Shown here piece after piece: positions 32,579 to 40,792 of a stretch of DNA of 64,000 nt. The notes under the pieces are model-generated. The model was not told the DNA's origin and made no database searches. It saw only the letters and a list, made by a program, of their open reading frames with translations. Origin of the DNA: Amycolatopsis acididurans (GTDB taxonomy: Bacteria > Actinomycetota > Actinomycetes > Mycobacteriales > Pseudonocardiaceae); the NCBI RefSeq assembly GCF_012328925.1, contig NZ_JAAXLS010000003.1, positions 62,001-126,000 of the forward strand. The letters run 5' to 3'. The translations under genes were made by a program, and so were the position numbers. Positions within the stretch are counted from its first letter, which is position 1. Each line of letters starts with the position of its first letter.

Positions 32579-33166
32579 ATGAGCCGAACCTGGGCCGGCA
32601 CCACGCTGGACGACCGCAAGGCCGCCCGCCGCGAGAAGCTGCTGGCCGCCGGCCTGGACCTACTGGGCACCGAAGGCTCCTCCGCGGTGAGCGTCCGCGC
32701 CGTGTGCCGGCACGCCAAGCTCACCGAGCGCTACTTCTACGAGAACTTCGCCGACCGCGAGGAACTCGTGCTCGCGGTGTACGAACACGTCGCGGGCGAG
32801 GCGCGCCAGGCGCTGATCGACGCGGTCCCCGACACCCGCGCCGATCCCGCCGCGCGTGCCGAAGCCGCGGTGACGGCGTTCGTGGAGCTGATGGTCGACG
32901 ATCCGCGCAAGGGCAGGGTGCTGCTGCTCGCGCCGATCACCGATCCGGCGCTGTCCGCGCGCGGCGTGGCACTGCTGCCCGCGTTCGCCGCGCTGGTCCG
33001 CGAGCAGCTTCCGGACCGGCTCGACGAGTCCGACCGCGAACTGACCGCGGTCGGACTCGTCGGCGCCCTGACCAACCTGTTCACCAGCTACCTCGGGGGT
33101 GGCCTCAAGGTCTCCCGTGACCGGCTGATCTCGCATTGCGTCGCCCTGCTCGCCCGCGCCGGTTAG
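32579..33166 (+). CDS. TetR-family regulator, probable controller of the oxygenase/ceramidase unit
   Basis: A 195-residue regulator: HTH in [20 protein letters not shown] and [20 protein letters not shown]. It starts 50 bp from the divergent MpaB-family gene; that gap includes TGAC-N10-GTCA (about 32547-32564), a loose operator candidate. Its stop overlaps the stop of the convergent aldolase gene by 4 bp (TTAG read on both strands). Regulation of the leftward five-gene set is inferred from the divergent layout only. Confidence 0.83.
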   Translation: MSRTWAGTTLDDRKAARREKLLAAGLDLLGTEGSSAVSVRAVCRHAKLTERYFYENFADREELVLAVYEHVAGEARQALIDAVPDTRADPAARAEAAVTAFVELMVDDPRKGRVLLLAPITDPALSARGVALLPAFAALVREQLPDRLDESDRELTAVGLVGALTNLFTSYLGGGLKVSRDRLISHCVALLARAG

Positions 33167-34197
33167 GCTTTTTCCTTCTCCGCCACCAGTTGCAGGGCGA
33201 TGTCGATGATCATGTCCTCCTGGCCGCCGACGTAGCGCTTCTCCCCCACCCGGTAGAGGATCTCGTGCGCCGGCACGCCGTAGCGCTCGGCCGCACGCTC
33301 GGCGTGCAGCAGGAAGCTCGAGTACACCCCGGCGAAGCCCTGCACGATCGAGGACCGGTCCATCACCGGCAGCCGCGTGATGTAGGGCTTCACGACGTTC
33401 TCGGCCGCGTCCATCAGCACGTCCTTGTCGACGCCGGTCTTCACGCCGAGCCGCTCGAACACCGCGGCCAGCACCTCGGTCGGCGAGTTGCCCGCGCCCG
33501 CGCCGAGGGCGACCAGCGAACCGTCGATCTGCCGCGCGCCGGCCCGGTAGGCCAGCACCGAGTTGGCCACACCGAAGCTCATGTTCTGGTGCCCGTGGTA
33601 GCCGACCTGCGCCTGCCCGCCGAACTCGGCGACCAGCGCCTCGACCCGCTCGCTCGCGTCCTCGAGTATCAGCGCGCCTGCGGAGTCCACAATGTACACA
33701 CACTGGCAGCCGGCGTCGACCATGATCCGCCCCTGCTTGGCCAGCGCCTCCGGGGTGGACATGTGCGACAGCATCAGAAAGCCCACGGTCTCCAGGCCGA
33801 GCTTGCGGGCCTCGGTGAAGTGCTGGATCGACACGTCCGCCTCGGTGCAGTGGGTCGCGATGCGCACCGCGCCCGCGCCGAGATCGGCGGCGGCCTTCAT
33901 GTCGGTGACCGTGCCCAGGCCCGGCAGCAACAGCACCGCGATCTTGGCCCGCTTCGCCTCGTCGACCGCGGCGGCGATCAGCTTGCGTTCGTCCACAAGG
34001 GAGAATCCGTAGTTGAACGTGGAGCCACCGAGCCCGTCGCCGTGGGTCACCTCGATCAGCGACACCCCGGCCGAGTCCAGCGCCCGCACCGTGTCACGCA
34101 CGTTCTCCTCGGTGAACTGGTGCGCCATGGCGTGGCTGCCGTCGCGCAGGCTCGTGTCGACGATCCGGACTTCCCGGTCATTGTCGTTATCCCACAT
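33163..34197 (-). CDS. dmpG: 4-hydroxy-2-oxovalerate aldolase
   Basis: A 344-residue DRE-TIM metallolyase that splits 4-hydroxy-2-oxovalerate into pyruvate and acetaldehyde in aromatic and steroid meta-cleavage pathways. The start [20 protein letters not shown] at the ATG 34197 includes the catalytic Arg and Asp ([14 protein letters not shown]), and the metal-binding H-x-H is in [16 protein letters not shown]. The dimerisation tail for the dehydrogenase ([20 protein letters not shown]) is intact. The ATG overlaps the stop of the acetaldehyde dehydrogenase gene (TGATG), consistent with the channelling complex the two form. Confidence 0.95.
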   Translation of the reverse strand: MWDNDNDREVRIVDTSLRDGSHAMAHQFTEENVRDTVRALDSAGVSLIEVTHGDGLGGSTFNYGFSLVDERKLIAAAVDEAKRAKIAVLLLPGLGTVTDMKAAADLGAGAVRIATHCTEADVSIQHFTEARKLGLETVGFLMLSHMSTPEALAKQGRIMVDAGCQCVYIVDSAGALILEDASERVEALVAEFGGQAQVGYHGHQNMSFGVANSVLAYRAGARQIDGSLVALGAGAGNSPTEVLAAVFERLGVKTGVDKDVLMDAAENVVKPYITRLPVMDRSSIVQGFAGVYSSFLLHAERAAERYGVPAHEILYRVGEKRYVGGQEDMIIDIALQLVAEKEKA

Positions 34198-35129
34198 CAG
34201 ACAGCCACTCCGTTCTTGCGGGACACCCGCACCCGGGCTTTCGCGATCCGCTCGCCGAGGAGTTCGCCGACGCGGGCCGCGGCGGCGGTCATGATGTCCA
34301 GGTTTCCCGCGTAGGCGGGCAGATAGTCGCCGTTGCCCGCCACTTCGAGGAACACCGCGACGCGGGCCTGGCCGTTCCACCCGGGGCGCGGGTCGTCGAA
34401 CTGCGGCGCCGCCTTGAGCGTGTAACCGGGCACGTACACCTGCACGTCGGCGATCATGCGCTCGATCGAATCGGTGATCGCGTCGCGGTCGGCGCCGGGA
34501 TCGATCGCGCAGAACACGGTGTCGCGCATGATCATCGGCGGTTCCACCGGGTTGATGATGATGATCGCCTTGCCCTTGGCCGCACCGCCGACCACTTCGA
34601 TCGCGTGCGCCGTGGTCTCGGTGAACTCGTCGATGTTCGCACGCGTGCCGGGACCGGCCGAACGGGACGAGACGGACGCGACGATTTCGGCGTAGGGCAC
34701 GGGGGTCACGCGCGAGACCGCGTGCACGATCGGGATCGTGGCCTGCCCGCCGCAGGTGATCATGTTGACGTTCGGGGCGTCGAGCTGGTCCGGCAGGTTC
34801 ACCGCCGGGCAGGTGAACGGGCCGATGGCGGCCGGGGTGAGGTCGATGGCCTGGATCCCGGCCTCGGCGTAGCGCGGCGCGTTGGCCAGGTGCGCCTTCG
34901 CCGACGTCGCCTCGAACACCAGGTCCGGGCGCTCGTCGCGGGCGAGCAGCCAGTCCACCCCTTCGGCGGAGGTCTCCAGGCCCAGCTCGGCGGCGCGCTT
35001 GAGGCCGTCGGAGGCCGGATCGACGCCGATCATGTAGCGCACGTCGACGAACTCACTGCGGCGGAGCTTCGCGAGCAGGTCCGTGCCGATGTTCCCGGGC
35101 CCGACTATCGCTGCGGTCGCTTTCTGCAT
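34197..35129 (-). CDS. dmpF: acetaldehyde dehydrogenase (acetylating)
   Basis: A 310-residue NAD- and CoA-dependent enzyme that turns acetaldehyde from the aldolase into acetyl-CoA. The Rossmann start [20 protein letters not shown], the catalytic Cys in [20 protein letters not shown], and [20 protein letters not shown] are diagnostic. The ATG at 35129 follows AAGGGC. It leads the dmpF-dmpG pair; no hydratase, extradiol dioxygenase or hydrolase gene is next to it, so the upper pathway must be elsewhere. A divergent IclR regulator begins 39 bp away. Confidence 0.95.
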   Translation of the reverse strand: MQKATAAIVGPGNIGTDLLAKLRRSEFVDVRYMIGVDPASDGLKRAAELGLETSAEGVDWLLARDERPDLVFEATSAKAHLANAPRYAEAGIQAIDLTPAAIGPFTCPAVNLPDQLDAPNVNMITCGGQATIPIVHAVSRVTPVPYAEIVASVSSRSAGPGTRANIDEFTETTAHAIEVVGGAAKGKAIIIINPVEPPMIMRDTVFCAIDPGADRDAITDSIERMIADVQVYVPGYTLKAAPQFDDPRPGWNGQARVAVFLEVAGNGDYLPAYAGNLDIMTAAAARVGELLGERIAKARVRVSRKNGVAV

Positions 35130-35168
35130 GCCCTTACGGTGCGCCGCGCCGTAGGGCACACTCAACCC

Positions 35169-35918
35169 ATGTGTGCCGCTCAGCGGGACGAGGCCGGGCT
35201 GACCGCCAGCCGGCTCGCCGCGATCCTCACCGCCTTCCGCCCCGGCGACGACGTGCTCGGGGTGTCCGAGCTGGCGCGCCGTACCGGGATGCCGAAATCC
35301 TCGGCGCACCGGCTCATCGGGCACCTGGCCGAGCAGGGACTGCTCGAGCGCGACGAGGGCGCGGTGCGGCTGGGCTTCAAGCTGTTCGAGATCGGGCAGC
35401 TGGCCATCCGCCAGCGCGGCCTGGTCGACGCGGCCCGCCCGTACCTCGCCGACCTGCGCGAAGCCACCCGCAACACGGTGCACCTCGCGGTACTCGAGGG
35501 CACCGAGGTGGTCTACCTCGACATCATGCGCGGGCCCGACGCGCCCGACCTGCCTTCGCGTATCGGCGGGCGCTTTCCCGCCCACGCAACGGCGGTGGGC
35601 AAAGCGATGCTCGCGCACTCTCCCGGTGAGGTGCTCGAGACGGTAATCTCTGCGGGACTGCGCAGGGTCGGGCCGCGCACACTGACCGCGCCGGGCCTGC
35701 TGCGCAGGCAGCTGACCAAGATCCACGACGAAGGGATCGCCTACGAGAGAGAGGAATCAGGGGCGGGTGTCCTCTGTGTCGCCAGCCCGCTGTTCGATCA
35801 TTCGGGACGTGCCCGCGCGGCGATTTCGATCTCCGGCTGGTGCAACCGGGTACGGGCGGAGCGGGTGGCTCCGGCGGTTCGGACCACTGCCCTTACCCTG
35901 TCCCGCACGCTCCCTTAA
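35169..35918 (+). CDS. IclR-family regulator
   Basis: A 249-residue protein from the ATG at 35169. The winged HTH is [20 protein letters not shown] and [20 protein letters not shown]. The effector domain is standard ([58 protein letters not shown]). IclR proteins with this layout control aromatic or keto-acid catabolism. With only 39 bp between its ATG and that of dmpF, it almost surely controls the dmpFG pair and itself. Confidence 0.88.
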   Translation: MCAAQRDEAGLTASRLAAILTAFRPGDDVLGVSELARRTGMPKSSAHRLIGHLAEQGLLERDEGAVRLGFKLFEIGQLAIRQRGLVDAARPYLADLREATRNTVHLAVLEGTEVVYLDIMRGPDAPDLPSRIGGRFPAHATAVGKAMLAHSPGEVLETVISAGLRRVGPRTLTAPGLLRRQLTKIHDEGIAYEREESGAGVLCVASPLFDHSGRARAAISISGWCNRVRAERVAPAVRTTALTLSRTLP

Positions 35919-35972
35919 CACCAGTGCCCGCATCATTGGCGCGGCCTGCGCAAGGCGAAACGGAGGATTCCC

Positions 35973-36491
35973 GTGATCGGCCAGACCACCCAGGTCGACG
36001 ACCTCAGACTGGTGGCGGCACCCAGCGCCGTGAACTGCGCCGAGATGTTCGTGCGCTTCACTCTGGCGGAATGGTCGCTGCGCCCACTGGTCGGCGAGGC
36101 CACGCGGATCACGCGGCATCTGGTCAGCTCCTCCATCGCGGGCGCGAGCAAGTCCTCGCCCCGGTTCCTCACCATCCGGCTGCGCCTGCACGGCGACGCG
36201 CTGGTGATCGAACTCGACGACGACCGCCCCGGGGAACCGCCGGAGCTGGCCGGGGCGCAGATCAACGCCGTGACGCTGCCCGGCGGCAGCCGCAACGTCT
36301 GGTCCGAGCTGCCGCTACCGACCGGGATGTCCGCGACGGCAGTCCCGCTGCCGCAGCGCGGCAACCGGTCCGTGGCGCGGGTGCCGGCCCGCCAGGTGGA
36401 GCAGACGTCCGAGCAACCGCGGGTCGACGCCGATTCCCAGATACTGCAACGGGTTCTGCAAGGGCTCAATCGCGCCGACCGCCGCGGCTGA
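35973..36491 (+). CDS. ATP-binding protein, HATPase/anti-sigma (RsbW-like) type
   Basis: A 172-residue protein from the GTG at 35973 (RBS CGGAGGA). The N-terminal half, LVAAPSAVNCAEMFVRFTLA, EWSLRPLVGEATRITRHLVS and IRLRLHGDALVIELDDDRPG, is the cut-down histidine-kinase-like ATPase fold common in actinobacterial regulators. The usual N-box asparagine is not obvious and the G1 box is reduced to DDDRPGEPP, so ATP binding is uncertain. The C-terminal 50 residues are polar and probably disordered. Likely a partner-switching or sigma-factor modulator; no sigma or anti-anti-sigma gene is adjacent. Confidence 0.7.
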   Translation: MIGQTTQVDDLRLVAAPSAVNCAEMFVRFTLAEWSLRPLVGEATRITRHLVSSSIAGASKSSPRFLTIRLRLHGDALVIELDDDRPGEPPELAGAQINAVTLPGGSRNVWSELPLPTGMSATAVPLPQRGNRSVARVPARQVEQTSEQPRVDADSQILQRVLQGLNRADRRG

Positions 36492-36494
36492 GGA

Positions 36495-37367
36495 TCAGGC
36501 CAGTCCCCTGATCGCCCCGGCGGGCGGCCTGCTGCCCTCGATCGCCGAGACCATTTCCAGCACCCGCCGGGTCTGGCGCACCTCGTGCACCCGGAACGCC
36601 TGTGCCCCGTCCCGCGCCGCGAGTGCCGTCGCCGCCAGGGTTCCGTCCAGCCGCTCCTCCAGCGCGGCGCCGAGCGTCTCCCCGATGAAGTCCTTATTGG
36701 ACAGAGCCATCAGCACCGGCCACCCGGTGGCCGTCAGCTCACGGGCATGCCGCAGCAAAGACAGGCTCTGCCAGGTGTTCTTGCCGAAGTCGTGCGTCGG
36801 ATCGATCAAGATCCCGCCCTGGGGCACACCGAGCGCCACCAGTTCTTCGGCACGCCGCGTGACTTCGTCGATTACTTCGCGTACCAATTCCTCGTAGCGC
36901 ACCCGAAAAGGCCGGGTGCGCGGGATCGCGCCACCGGTGTGCGAGCACACGTATCCGGCACCGAACTCGGCGGCCACCTCCGCGAGCTTGGAGTCCGCGC
37001 CCGCCCATGTGTCGTTGAGGAGGTCGGCACCGGCCTCGCAGGCCAGCCGCCCGACCTCGTGCCGCCACGTGTCCACGCTGATCACCAGTGCGGGATGACG
37101 CCGGCGGATCTCCTCGACGAACGGCACCACGCGGCGGATTTCCTCGGCCACGTCGACGTCGTTGCCCGGCCCGGCCTTCACGCCGCCGATGTCGACGATG
37201 TCCGCCCCGTCGGCGACGACACGATCGACCGTGGCCAGGGCCTTGTCGTCCTCGAAGGTGGCACCGCGGTCGTAGAACGAATCGGGGGTGCGGTTGACGA
37301 TGGCCATCACGAGGGCCCGGTCCCGGACCACCCGCCGTCCACGGAACTCGAGCTGCACAACTGTCAC
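36495..37367 (-). CDS. folP2: dihydropteroate synthase-like protein FolP2
   Basis: A 290-residue TIM barrel closest in wording to mycobacterial FolP2 (Rv1207): ALVMAIVNRTPDSFYDRGAT, GADIVDIGGVKAGPGNDVDV, ISVDTWRHEVGRLACEAGAD, LLNDTWAGADSKLAEVAAEF and THDFGKNTWQSLSLLRHARE. FolP2 resembles dihydropteroate synthase but, in mycobacteria, was reported to lack that activity. In mycobacteria the glucosyl-3-phosphoglycerate synthase gene gpgS follows; here the neighbour is a convergent ATPase gene 3 bp away, so that link is broken. GTG start at 37367. Confidence 0.87.
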   Translation of the reverse strand: MTVVQLEFRGRRVVRDRALVMAIVNRTPDSFYDRGATFEDDKALATVDRVVADGADIVDIGGVKAGPGNDVDVAEEIRRVVPFVEEIRRRHPALVISVDTWRHEVGRLACEAGADLLNDTWAGADSKLAEVAAEFGAGYVCSHTGGAIPRTRPFRVRYEELVREVIDEVTRRAEELVALGVPQGGILIDPTHDFGKNTWQSLSLLRHARELTATGWPVLMALSNKDFIGETLGAALEERLDGTLAATALAARDGAQAFRVHEVRQTRRVLEMVSAIEGSRPPAGAIRGLA

Positions 37368-37399
37368 AAGTCCATCATGCCTGTCGCGCCGCGCACGCC

Positions 37400-37413
37400 A
37401 TAACGGCCGTTAT
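37400..37413. promoter_or_regulatory. 14-bp palindrome ATAACGGCCGTTAT
   Basis: A perfect palindrome in the 88-bp divergent space between folP2 and the TetR gene, 42 bp before the TetR start and 32 bp before folP2. It fits a TetR operator that could also affect folP2. Confidence 0.55.
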
Positions 37414-37455
37414 AGCCTAAGTTCCTCGTCAGGAGTTTCCGAAGGGGGTCCGCGG

Positions 37456-38082
37456 ATGGCTACCCGACACGGCCACACCGGCCCTGCCGACACGCACAGC
37501 AGGGAACGCTTCCTCCAAGCTGCCCTGAACGTACTGGTGGATCAGGGTGTCGCGGGCTTGACGGTGCGCGGCCTGGCCGGGGCGGCGGGCACCTCGACCA
37601 TCGGCGTGTACACCCGCTTCGGCGGCCGGACGGGCGTGCTCGACGCGTTGTACGAGCGCACGTTCGAACTCCTGCATGACGAACTGTCCCGGCTGCCGCA
37701 CACGTCGGGCAACGTCGTCACCGATGTGCTCGCCTACGCCCACACCTACCGCGGTTTCGCGCTGGAGAGCCCGGCTCGCTACGCGTTCATGTTCGAGCGG
37801 GCCGTGCCCGGCTACGACCCGGATCCCGACCTGCGCAAGCTCGCCCGCCGCAGCAGCTACGACCTGCTCGCCGACCGGGTCGCGCAGGGTGTGCCCGCCG
37901 ACGCGGATGCCGATACCACGGGATATCTCGTGTGGTCCACGATGCACGGCCTGGTCAGCATGGAGCTGACGCACCGCGCGCGTACCCCGCCGCCGGGCTG
38001 GTTCCTCAAGCCGGACGACTGCTCCTACGACCGCATCTACCACGAAGGCATCACGGCGATTCTGGTCGGCGTGGGTTCCTAG
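37456..38082 (+). CDS. TetR-family regulator with WHG domain
   Basis: A 208-residue regulator from the ATG at 37456. The HTH is VAGLTVRGLAGAAGTSTIGV and YTRFGGRTGVLDALYERTFE, and the C-terminal domain has YAHTYRGFALESPARYAFMF and LVWSTMHGLVSMELTHRART, typical of WHG/TetR_C_13 proteins. The palindrome at 37400-37413 is its likely operator. No linked enzyme or exporter other than folP2 is seen, so the regulon is unknown. Confidence 0.85.
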   Translation: MATRHGHTGPADTHSRERFLQAALNVLVDQGVAGLTVRGLAGAAGTSTIGVYTRFGGRTGVLDALYERTFELLHDELSRLPHTSGNVVTDVLAYAHTYRGFALESPARYAFMFERAVPGYDPDPDLRKLARRSSYDLLADRVAQGVPADADADTTGYLVWSTMHGLVSMELTHRARTPPPGWFLKPDDCSYDRIYHEGITAILVGVGS

Positions 38083-38120
38083 GTTTCGCAAGCTCACCGA
38101 GCGGGCCGGCTCCGGACGGA

Positions 38121-38157
38121 AAGCGGCCCCCGGCTCCAGAGGAACCGGGGGCCGCTT
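38121..38157. terminator. strong bidirectional terminator between TetR and rpsA
   Basis: AAGCGGCCCCCGG and CCGGGGGCCGCTT arms form a 13-bp perfect stem with an 11-nt loop; short T-runs flank both sides (TTCG, and TTTCC on the minus strand). It serves the convergent TetR and rpsA genes. Confidence 0.85.
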
Positions 38158-38180
38158 CGTGTCAGCTCAGGCTGAGCGGA

Positions 38181-39680
38181 TCACGCACCGCCGGAGAGCT
38201 TCTCGCGCAGAGCCGCGAGCTGCTCGTCGCTGGCGAGGGTGCCGCCGCTGCTCTTCTGGCCGGCGTCGGACGGCGCCGAGCTGTAGCTCTGCTCGCCACC
38301 CTCGATGCCGGTCGCGGCGTCGGCCGCGGCCGCGGCGTCGGCCTCGGCGGCCTTGGCCACCTGCCGCATGTGGGCCTCGTAGCGGGCGTGCGCCTCGGCG
38401 TACTGGCGCTCCCACTCCTCACGCTGCTTGTCGTAGCCTTCCTGCCACTCCTGCGTGTCGGGGTCGAAGCCCTCGGGGTAGATGTAGTTGCCCTGCTCGT
38501 CGTACTCGGCAGCCATGCCGTACTGGGTCGGGTCGAACTCGGTGTCCGTCGTGACACCCTCGTTCGCCTGCTTCAGCGACAGCGAGATGCGACGGCGCTC
38601 CAGGTCGATGTCGATGACCTTGACCATGACCTCGCCGCCGACCTGGACGACCTGCTCCGGGATCTCGACGTGGCGCTCGGCCAGCTCCGAGATGTGCACC
38701 AGGCCCTCGATGCCCTCCTCGACGCGGACGAACGCGCCGAACGGGACGAGCTTGGTGACCTTGCCCGGCACGATCTGGCCGATGGCGTGGGTGCGGGCGA
38801 ACTGGCGCCACGGGTCTTCCTGGGTGGCCTTCAGCGACAGGGACACGCGCTCGCGGTCCATGTCCACGTCGAGCACCTCGACGGTGACCTCCTGGCCGAC
38901 CTCGACGACCTCGGACGGGTGGTCGATGTGCTTCCAGGACAGCTCCGAGACGTGCACCAGGCCGTCGACGCCGCCGAGGTCCACGAACGCACCGAAGTTA
39001 ACGATCGAGGAGACGACACCCTTGCGGACCTGGCCCTTGGCGAGCGCGTTGAGGAACTCGCTGCGCACCTCGGACTGGGTCTGCTCCAGGTAGGCCCGGC
39101 GGGACAGGACCACGTTGTTGCGGTTCTTGTCCAGCTCGATGATCTTGGCCTCGAGCTCGCGGCCCACGTAGGGCTGCAGGTCGCGCACGCGGCGCATCTC
39201 GACGAGGGAGGCGGGCAGGAAGCCGCGCAGGCCGATGTCGAGGATCAGGCCGCCCTTGACGACCTCGATGACGGTGCCCTTGACGGGCTCGTCCTTCTCC
39301 TTGAGCTCCTCGATCGTGCCCCAGGCGCGCTCGTACTGGGCGCGCTTCTTGGACAGGATCAGCCGGCCCTCCTTGTCCTCCTTCTGGAGAACGAGGGCCT
39401 CGACCTCGTCACCGACGCTGACAACCTCGCCGGGATCGACATCGTGCTTGATGGAGAGCTCGCGCGAGGGGATGACACCCTCGGTCTTGTACCCGATGTC
39501 GAGCAGCACCTCATCGCGATCGACCTTGACGATGGTGCCTTCAACGATATCGCCGTCGTTGAAGTACTTGATCGTCTTGTCGATCGCGGCGAGGAAGTCT
39601 TCCTCCGACCCGATGTCGTTGACTGCGACCTGCTGGGCCTGAGCGCTGGCCGTCGGGACGGTGGTGGTGTCGGTGGTCAT
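38181..39680 (-). CDS. rpsA: 30S ribosomal protein S1
   Basis: A 499-residue S1 protein that helps the 30S subunit bind mRNA. Four S1 repeats are visible, beginning about GDIVEGTIVKVDRDEVLLDI, EPVKGTVIEVVKGGLILDIG, GQVRKGVVSSIVNFGAFVDL and GQIVPGKVTKLVPFGAFVRV, the usual actinobacterial number. The C-terminal 130 residues are acidic and Ala-rich (YDEQGNYIYPEGFDPDTQEW, AADAAAAADAATGIEGGEQ) and end in SDEQLAALREKLSGGA, a conserved tail. The ATG at 39680 starts MTTDTTTVPTA; an open frame further upstream is not used. In mycobacteria rpsA neighbours polA; here they are 7 kb apart. Confidence 0.97.
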   Translation of the reverse strand: MTTDTTTVPTASAQAQQVAVNDIGSEEDFLAAIDKTIKYFNDGDIVEGTIVKVDRDEVLLDIGYKTEGVIPSRELSIKHDVDPGEVVSVGDEVEALVLQKEDKEGRLILSKKRAQYERAWGTIEELKEKDEPVKGTVIEVVKGGLILDIGLRGFLPASLVEMRRVRDLQPYVGRELEAKIIELDKNRNNVVLSRRAYLEQTQSEVRSEFLNALAKGQVRKGVVSSIVNFGAFVDLGGVDGLVHVSELSWKHIDHPSEVVEVGQEVTVEVLDVDMDRERVSLSLKATQEDPWRQFARTHAIGQIVPGKVTKLVPFGAFVRVEEGIEGLVHISELAERHVEIPEQVVQVGGEVMVKVIDIDLERRRISLSLKQANEGVTTDTEFDPTQYGMAAEYDEQGNYIYPEGFDPDTQEWQEGYDKQREEWERQYAEAHARYEAHMRQVAKAAEADAAAAADAATGIEGGEQSYSSAPSDAGQKSSGGTLASDEQLAALREKLSGGA

Positions 39681-39872
39681 TAGGTGGGTTGCTCCGGTAC
39701 GGCTTGGAATTAGTAGGTGTGCACTGTGCTCATGCGCGGCGGGACTCACGACGGCAAACCACTGCAATCGTTCCAAGAACGGCCGCGAGCCTCACCGCCG
39801 ACAGTGCGCGACCCGGAACCCGGCGCGATCTCCACCGAGCGGAAGGTAGCGCGAACCCACTGCGCTAACGGT

Positions 39873-39902
39873 ATCGTACGCGGCCGCCGGTACCCGGCAC
39901 AA
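39873..39902 (-). promoter_or_regulatory. candidate rpsA promoter
   Basis: On the minus strand TTGTGC and TACGAT are 18 bp apart, about 190 bp upstream of the rpsA ATG, leaving a long leader. It is the best sigma-70-like match in the 272-bp space; S1 leaders are often autoregulated, but I see no clear structure to show that here. Confidence 0.4.
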
Positions 39903-39952
39903 ACAGGGTCGCCCATGCCAAACCCGGCATCGCCGTGGGAAACAATACGGCC

Positions 39953-40792
39953 ATGACCGCGCAGGACAGGCACCTTCGCGCCGAGGAACGACTCGGCACC
40001 GTCGGCGTGGCCCACCGCCCGGTCGGCAAGCGGGAGGCGACCAGGGCGAACCTCGCCTGGTGGGACGCCGACGCCGACGACTACCAGGCCACTCACGGCG
40101 ACTTCCTCGGCGACGCCGAGTTCGTCTGGTGCCCCGAGGGCCTGCGGGAATCCGAGATCGGCCTGCTCGGCGACGTGCGCGGGGCGCGGATCGCCGAGAT
40201 CGGCTGCGGCCAGGCGGCGTGCTCGCGCTGGCTGGCCAGTGCGGGCGCGTACCCGGTCGGACTGGATCTCTCGGGTGGGATGCTGAGACATGCGTCGAAT
40301 GCCAACGCGCGTACCGGCGTCGATATTCCGCTGATCCAGGCCAGTGCCGAGGATCTTCCGCTGGCGGCAGGCAGCGTGGACGCGGCCTGCTCGGCGTTCG
40401 GCGCGATCCCGTTCGTCAGCTCGCTGGAGACGGTGTTCGGCGAGGTGCGCCGGGTGCTGCGCCCGGGCGGGGCCTGGATCTTCGCGGTGACTCATCCGAT
40501 GCGGTGGATCTTTTCCGACGATCCCGGCCCGAACGGCCTCACCGCGATCCAGCCCTACTTCGATCGCACGCCCTACGTCGAGATCGACGCCTCGGGCGAG
40601 GCCACCTACGTCGAGTACCACCGCACGCTCGGCGACTACGTCCGCGCCTTCGCCGCCACCGGGCTGGTGCTCGACGACCTGATCGAACCGGAGTGGCCCG
40701 AGGGGCACACGCGGGTGTGGGGGCAGTGGAGCCCGTTGCGTGGCAAGCTCTTCCCTGGCACCGCGATCTTCGTGACGCACCGGGAGAAATGA
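39953..40792 (+). CDS. class I SAM-dependent methyltransferase
   Basis: A 279-residue enzyme with the Rossmann methyltransferase motifs: I in RIAEIGCGQAACSRWLASAG, post-I acid in YPVGLDLSGGMLRHAS, II in ASAEDLPLAAGSVDAACSAF and III in VRRVLRPGGAWIFAVTHPMR. The N-terminal NLAWWDADADDYQATHGDFL is common to a conserved actinobacterial group of unknown substrate. The ATG at 39953 is used; a GTG 18 bp upstream is possible. Its stop overlaps the acetyltransferase start (ATGA), so the two are a pair. Confidence 0.87.
   Translation: MTAQDRHLRAEERLGTVGVAHRPVGKREATRANLAWWDADADDYQATHGDFLGDAEFVWCPEGLRESEIGLLGDVRGARIAEIGCGQAACSRWLASAGAYPVGLDLSGGMLRHASNANARTGVDIPLIQASAEDLPLAAGSVDAACSAFGAIPFVSSLETVFGEVRRVLRPGGAWIFAVTHPMRWIFSDDPGPNGLTAIQPYFDRTPYVEIDASGEATYVEYHRTLGDYVRAFAATGLVLDDLIEPEWPEGHTRVWGQWSPLRGKLFPGTAIFVTHREK

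Noticed and set aside
30592..32724. A 710-residue open frame over the F420 oxidoreductase
   Set aside because: Its upstream half is the shadow of the MpaB-family gene; the oxidoreductase starts at the GTG at 31617 with GGAGGC.
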